From positions 1,119,425-1,183,424 of the forward strand of contig BCKL01000002.1 in the NCBI GenBank assembly GCA_001600635.1: DNA of 64,000 nt. The letters are read 5' to 3'. The translations under genes were made by a program, and so were the position numbers. The DNA comes from Leucosporidium creatinivorum. Taxonomy: Eukaryota > Basidiomycota > Microbotryomycetes > Leucosporidiales > Leucosporidiaceae. Positions within the stretch are counted from its first letter, which is position 1. The number at the start of each line of letters is the position of its first letter. This document shows, one piece after another, positions 57,756-64,000 of the stretch. The notes below the pieces were generated by a model. It searched no databases and was not told the origin of the DNA. It saw nothing but the letters and a program-made list of their open reading frames with translations.

Positions 57756-59128
<1,373 letters not shown>

Positions 59129-59723
59129 GCGGAGCGACCGAGAAGCAAAAGCGCGCTCGAGCTCAAAGAGAAGTGGCGCGCGACGACGAGCTTGAGCTGA
59201 GCGAAGGAGCTGTGGTCGAGTAGCTGGCGGTCCGACTCGTAGCGAGGCGAAACCAAGAGAAAAAGATAAAACTGCGAGAGAAGCGGAAGCGAGGTGGCTG
59301 AGAGAAAGTATGAGGAGAGAAGGCGCGCCGCCGCTTTCGGCGAGTTAGAGCTGCTAGACTTACCCCGCCTTTTTCTGGCCCGTTCGGTCGGCTCCCCAGG
59401 TAACAAACACCGCAGAGCTTCAGCGTGGCCTCAATTTGCCCCCTTTATCTCGTGTGCAGCCTTTCGCCGAGCTCTCTCGTTCTCGGTCTTCTTCTCTCCT
59501 GCAGACGACCTAAGCGCCGTGAGGCGGCTATCACCGCTGTAGCATGGTGAATAATGATGCATAAGCAAGCTCGAGGGCCCTGCATGCCTGTGGTGAAGCC
59601 TGTCGCCCTCCACGACGTCTCGGCGCAGGCTCATCTCATCGCCGAAGCTGCTTCCCCACTGCAACAAGCTCGGATCAGCCTGATACTAGATACAGCGGTG
59701 AGGAACTCACGCTTGATCGTCGC
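59129..59723. promoter_or_regulatory. Intergenic region between tandem minus-strand genes
   Basis: About 595 bp between the Rab4-like start and the 3' end of the F-box-like gene. It should hold the Rab promoter. No supported coding frame. Confidence 0.35.
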
Positions 59724-61119
59724 TCACTTGGTTGCATTGTGCTGACGCGAGATGGAGAGCGCGAGCGGCCGCACCGAGCCGTCGAGGGCGAGCATGACCG
59801 ACTGTGTGGGCAAAAGGTTGGCTCGTATGGAGGTAGCAGCCGAGGGGGAGGAAGTTGAGAACGTCGCCGAGTCTACTCACTTGCATATCCCACTCAACCT
59901 TGATACCCCTTGCCCTGCACGCTGCTTCGAATCGCGCCGGCTCGATCCTCCCTTCCCTTTTGTACCAGCCGAACGTCGGTGTGGAGGGTACGAACCTCCA
60001 GGATGTGACTGTGGCGAGTGCAGGATGTCCGAGTAAGGGTATCAGGCTGTCCGCGACGGTTCCTGCTGAGCACCACATCTTGATCCTTCTGAGGCGACAT
60101 TCGGGGGGTAGGAGAGCGTCGAGGATGGACGTGAAGGCGGAGATGAGGTCGCTCTTGATGCAGAGTTCTTCGAGTTGGTTACAATATTTAAGGAGATGCG
60201 GGTGTTTGGCGAAGAAAAGCATCGCGGAACGAGTGAGGGCGAGAGTTCGGAGAGAAGGGGCGACGAGAGGAAAGCTAGCTAGGAGGAGGGGCAGGTCGGT
60301 AGCAGTGGACGACTGAGTACCGAAGAAGCTGATGCCGAAGGGTGTAGAGTCGGGGAGAGAGAGAGACAGCTCTTTGAGCTTGCCAGGTTGGGCGAAGGCG
60401 TGGAACTGAGCGTCGACGACAGGGAGGAAGGTGCCATCCAGCTGCAGGGACTCGAGGGTGAAGGAGGGTTGGATGGTGTGCACGATGCAGGAGGCTGGGG
60501 TTTGTACTCCTCCCTCATCTTCGAAGACGAGTCGGCGCAGACCTGGTTCGGCGAAGGCGAAGGTTAGCCGGGCGAGGAAGGAGGGCGCCGCTTCGGATCA
60601 CTTACTCGACAACGCTGGAAGCTCAAACATCTGATTGCCCACCGCAGTGTACAAGCATAGAGATAGAGTTTCTACTCCGTGCAGCTCGGCGCAAACCCTC
60701 AAAGTCCGGTCGTTTCGTCCCTTCATCCTCTCGCCGAGCCCCGCCACCCCTTCCAAAGAGCCCGACAGCGCCGCCGAGGTCACTCTGTACCGCTTCCTCG
60801 CTTCACTTGCCAACCACCGATCCGCCGTCACACTCGAGATGATCCAAGGATGGCGAAAAAGCAGGCGCTGGCTCGGCTCCCTCCACACTCGGGCGACGAG
60901 AGCTGTCCTCACGAGCACCGGTTTCCGCTCGTAGCGACATCCAGCGGCGAGTTCGATGATGAATGCGAGCACTTCGGCTGGGAGCACCGAGATGGGTGAA
61001 GAGGATTTCGGTGGAGGGAGTGGAGGCGAGGGCTGGACCGAGGTGGAGGACGCCGGCGAGAGGGAGAGGGAGACGACACGGCGACGGGTGCGCGAAGGGG
61101 GAAGGGTGCGTGTAGCCAT
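59724..61119 (-). CDS. F-box-like / leucine-rich repeat protein
   Basis: Three exons. After a basic, Ser/Pro-rich start (MATRTLPPSRTRRRVVSLSL) comes SSPISVLPAEVLAFIIELAA followed by VRTALVARVWREPSQRLLFR, which has the LPxEVLxxI...L..C..V.R.W....L.. plan of an F-box as seen in basidiomycete F-box proteins. The rest carries loose Leu-rich units (LESLQLDGTFLPVVDAQFHA, LKELSLSLPDSTPFG, LRTLALTRSAMLFFAKHPHL, LEELCIKSDLISAFTSILDA, CRLRRIKMWCSAGTVADSLI). It ends SVMLALDGSVRPLALSISRQ and a few more residues before TGA at 59724-59726. Such proteins usually bind Skp1 and choose SCF ubiquitin-ligase targets. A TTG/CTG-opened frame extends further upstream; the ATG at 61117-61119 is used. Confidence 0.7.
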
Positions 61120-61395
61120 GTACTGGTGCTGCTCGGGGGAGATGTCGGGTAGGCTGGCAGGCCGGCCTGCGAAGCGACGGGCGGTCAGTGGGAGCGGGGC
61201 AGATTCAGAGGCTGCTGAGGGAGTGTGACCGCCGGAAAGCACGTACAGTAGATGTAGGGTATCAGTTTGAAACAGCGAGCCTGTCCCAGAGTCGAACGAG
61301 CCGAGTCGATGTATGACGAGCGAAGGGTGAGAAGCGAAAGGAGCAGCAGCAGCGCGGCTCTTTCTCCTCCGCTCCACTAGCGTCCACTCTCCGAC

Positions 61396-62964
61396 ATGGC
61401 CGAACTGATTGAAGCACACGAGAGTAACAAAGCTACTCTGCAAGCTGTAGCCCAAGCCGTTTCCCCTCCAACTTCGACTCACATCAACCCGCTCCTCGCT
61501 CGCGGCAAGCTCAAGAAGGCGCCCAAACCCAAGCAGAAGAGCAAGAAGAAGGGCAAGGAGCTGGCCACTACCGTACAGCAGGTCAAGGAGGATGAGCTCA
61601 ACGTCGTCAGCGCAGGAGTAGGGTACTCGGATGCAGGCGTAGCGGGAGGTGAAGAGGCGGATGTGCTGGATCTCGCCGACCAGCTGCTAGCTCAGCTGGA
61701 TGCAGGGGCGGACGAGGAGCCGAAGCTTACAGAAGGATTGGCGCCCCCGACGCAGCCGCTGCACAAGACCAGCAGCAGCAGCTCGACGGGTTCGGCAGGA
61801 GGAGCGAGGGAGATGCTGCACGACATGAAGGAGGGCGTTACGAACCTCTTCCACTCCAACTCCGAGGGAAGCGAGAGTCCCAAGGATGGAGAACCCAAGG
61901 TGTCGAGGCAGAAGCTCCGGAAGGTGCGTTACAATGCCGACGATGAAGCGCCGCTCGGTCTCTGATCCCCCTCTCTCCTTCTCTCCACACCCATGCACCT
62001 CGGTCATCTGAACATCCCTCTTCACCGTCATCAGCTCCGCAAGGAGCAGCACTACCAAGATGTTCGCAAGCAGGCTCAGGAGGAGACGGCTGCCGAGAAC
62101 GACCGTTCGGTTCAGGACGAGCGGGATGCGATTCAAGCGGGCTGCATCAAGCTGAAGGTCAGGATCAAAGAGATCAATCCCGATGGTCACTGGTAAGTCT
62201 GCTGCATCCCTGCTATCAGCAGAGCTGACCCTTGTCCACCTGCAGTCTCTACAGCGCCATCGCCGACCAAGCCAACATGCTCGGCCTTTCGGTTCGTCAT
62301 CCTTCGCCACTCGCCTCGGTCATATGGCTGACTTATTGCACCCACAGGAATACAAGGAGACGTTCGCATCTACACGGAATCATGCCGCCGACTTTCTGCG
62401 CTCGCACCCCGACGACTTTATGCCCTTCCTCACGAGCGACGAGGATCCTGAGGGTATCATGAGTGCTGGTGAGTCTCGGAGGTGTGGCGGACGACGTCTA
62501 GATCGCTGATCTCTGTCTCCGATTGCAGGTGAATATTCGCGGTATTGCTATACCGTGGCAAAGACAGCCGAATGGGGAGGCGAGCCCGAGGTGTGTTCTC
62601 CGCTTTCGTTACACAGATCTGGAGTTGACGTCGCTCTGCTACCACAGATCCGAGCTCTCGCTGCTCATTTCGCTGCACCCATCCACGTCCTGCAAGCCGG
62701 CACCGACATTCTGCCCTTCGGCGAGGATGCTCCACCAGGCCGAGGGCCGATGCTCATCTCGTTAGTCGTCTCGCATCGTCGTCTTCGTCATACGCTGACC
62801 TTCCTTGTGCTATCATAGCTATCATCGCAAGATGTACGGCCTCGGCGAGGTGAGTCCTTCCCGATCCGCTTCCTTCACTTCTCGCTAACCCTCTCCTTGT
62901 TCCGCAGCACTACAACAGCCTCGTCCCAGCAGTTCACCCACCAGCCGAGGCTGTCGAGGCATAG
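61396..62964 (+). CDS. OTU2: OTU-domain deubiquitinase (OTU2/OTUD6-like)
   Basis: Cysteine protease that removes ubiquitin. The N-terminal part is charged and coiled-coil-like (LKKAPKPKQKSKKKGKELAT; LRKEQHYQDVRKQAQEETAA), as in OTUD6/Otu2. The OTU core opens with LKVRIKEINPDGHCLYSAIA (catalytic Asp and Cys in DGHCLY), continues through HAADFLRSHPDDFMPFLTSD, EYSRYCYTVAKTAEWGGEPE and IRALAAHFAAPIHVLQAGTD, and ends with the catalytic His in ISYHRKMYGLGEHYNSL. An intron falls inside the active-site Cys codon (62191 region). All catalytic residues are visible, so it looks active. Stop TAG at 62962-62964. In yeast, Otu2 acts on ribosomal protein ubiquitin during translation; inferred here from architecture. 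Confidence 0.92.
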
Positions 62965-63343
62965 CGCCGCATATCTTGGCGCCTCCCGATGCAACCTGCA
63001 CTTTGCTAGCCATCGTCTCGGTAGTCCATCGCCGAGAGAACGAGCTGACCCATCGCTCGGCTCGGTGCGCGCTGGGAGAGACTTGGGAGCAGCGACAGGA
63101 CGAGACGACTACTATGTACGATCAACTGCGAGTGCAGCCCGCCACGAGGTTGAAGAAGGGAAGAGCACCGAAGTCGGCGATGTTCGCTTTACAGCTCGTA
63201 GGGCGGATAGCAAGAGACGAGCAGCGAAGGAAGGTTTCTATTGGTCCTCCGAGTAGCTAGTGATACAACAAGTCTACCGCATTAAACGTCTACAGCACTG
63301 ACTACCCTTCGAGAAGCCCTCGACCGCTCGAGCCAACTAGGCC
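62965..63343. other. Convergent 3' intergenic region
   Basis: About 380 bp between the OTU2-like stop and the HSF-type gene stop. Short open frames only; reads as two 3' UTRs. Confidence 0.35.
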
Positions 63344-64000
63344 CTAAGCCTTGACCGAGCGCTTCTTGGTTCTCGCCGCCCTCTCCTTGCTATGCACGGG
63401 TTTGAGTCCTCCGAGCGGACAGTGGTGACCGCGAGTCGAGCGCCAGAATTCGGGGTGGGTGAAGGCGCAGAGGTCGGCGGCAGAGAAGGCGGGAGAGATG
63501 GAGGTGTCGATTACGTTGAGGAGTTGGACGGTGGACAGGCGCTTGAACCCGTAGATCTGTGGGAGGTAGAAGGTGAGTGAGACGAAGGATCAGTATGTGA
63601 GAGATCGAACGCACGTTGAGCTGGCGAACGAAGCTGGCAACAGTCGTGTGCCGAAAGAACTTGGTGAGGACTTCGAGCGTCTCGTGCTTCGTGTGAGCGA
63701 GGATGACAGATTTGCCCTGTAGTGGGAGAGAGAGTCAGCTCTGTCTAGATCCCAGAGACTGTAGCAGAGCCCACTTGAGGATCCCAGCGAACGTATTGCT
63801 GGTATTCGGCGTGACCGAGCAAGTAGACCAGCTTGCTGATGAAGGGCTGCAGAGGCATCGGGAGGTCAGTTCTGGGATGGCACGCCCATCATAGCAACAC
63901 AACTCACCGTAGCAGGCTCATCATCCTCGACATCATCCGCCTCCTCGCTCGAGAAGCCCGAAGCATCGAGCGTCGGCAGGGGCGCCGCGAGGCTGTCCGC
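63344..64000 (-). CDS. HSF-type DNA-binding protein, 5' part outside window
   Basis: The C-terminal exons of a protein with a heat-shock-factor-type DNA-binding domain. From the right edge: an acidic linker (SSEEADDVEDDEPAT), then PFISKLVYLLGHAEYQQYVR with WDPQ, GKSVILAHTKHETLEVLTKF, FRHTTVASFVRQLN-IYGFKR (recognition helix) and the wing ending AFTHPEFWRSTRG. After HHCPLGGLKPVHSKERAART the protein stops at SVKA, TAG at 63344-63346. So the HSF domain lies at the very C-terminus, with no room for the HR-A/B trimerisation coiled coil that follows it in Hsf1. The wing segment between YGFKR and FTHP is longer than usual (STVQLLNVIDTSISPAFSAA). It is likely an HSF-like regulator other than Hsf1; the N-terminus is not seen. 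Confidence 0.82.

Overview
The window looks like nuclear DNA of a basidiomycete yeast, most likely a GC-rich red yeast of the Pucciniomycotina (Microbotryomycetes: Rhodotorula, Sporobolomyces or Leucosporidium type). The reasons are high GC, tight gene packing, and very many introns of about 50-80 nt. These introns share one plan: donor GTGAGT/GTGAGC, a strong branch site close to GCTGAC, and CAG a few bases further on. The species call is inference. I found no tRNA, rRNA, retroelement, transposon or CRISPR array. Exon joins were traced by eye from splice signals and reading frame. Spans run from first to last coding base and include introns.

Layout, left to right. 1-1774 (-): 3' part missing, unrecognised disordered protein. 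1963-3161 (+): unrecognised acidic protein. 3528-5306 (-): carnosine N-methyltransferase. 6475-8927 (+): ETF-ubiquinone oxidoreductase. 9414-23555: five consecutive cell-surface or glycan genes, namely a KRE6/SKN1 beta-glucan synthesis protein, a mucin-like one-pass membrane protein, a PC-esterase-like type II membrane protein, an O-fucosyltransferase-like protein and a CAP10/GT90 glycosyltransferase. 24401-25859 (+): enoyl-CoA hydratase/isomerase. 26318-28121 (+): nicotinate phosphoribosyltransferase. 28296-29360 (-): unrecognised protein. 29803-34978 (-): C2H2 plus fungal_trans transcription factor. 35824-40901 (+): Fhl1-like FHA-forkhead factor. 42083-43494 (+): unrecognised Ser-rich protein. 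43727-45817 (-): TET/JBP-like 2-oxoglutarate/Fe(II) dioxygenase. 45990-50612 (+): Bye1-like PHD-TFIIS-SPOC protein. 50792-53550 (+): LisH-CTLH-WD40 protein. 53750-54433 (-): small Ala/Glu-rich protein. 54663-56244 (+): wax-synthase-like MBOAT protein. 56574-57586 (-): unrecognised. 57756-59128 (-): Rab4-like GTPase. 59724-61119 (-): F-box/LRR-like protein. 61396-62964 (+): OTU deubiquitinase. 63344-64000 (-): HSF-type DNA-binding protein, cut by the window edge.

Most genes are ordinary housekeeping. Two places stand out. The first is the 14-kb run of wall/polysaccharide genes, which together could make or modify a fucose- and xylose-bearing exopolysaccharide or wall glycan. The second is the chromatin-facing pair at 43.7-50.6 kb: a single-copy TET/JBP-like dioxygenase, divergent from a PHD-TFIIS-SPOC transcription factor across only 172 bp. 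At the gene-structure level, several exons of 9-14 nt and a recurring CTCGGCG/CGCCGAG motif inside introns also deserve a second look.
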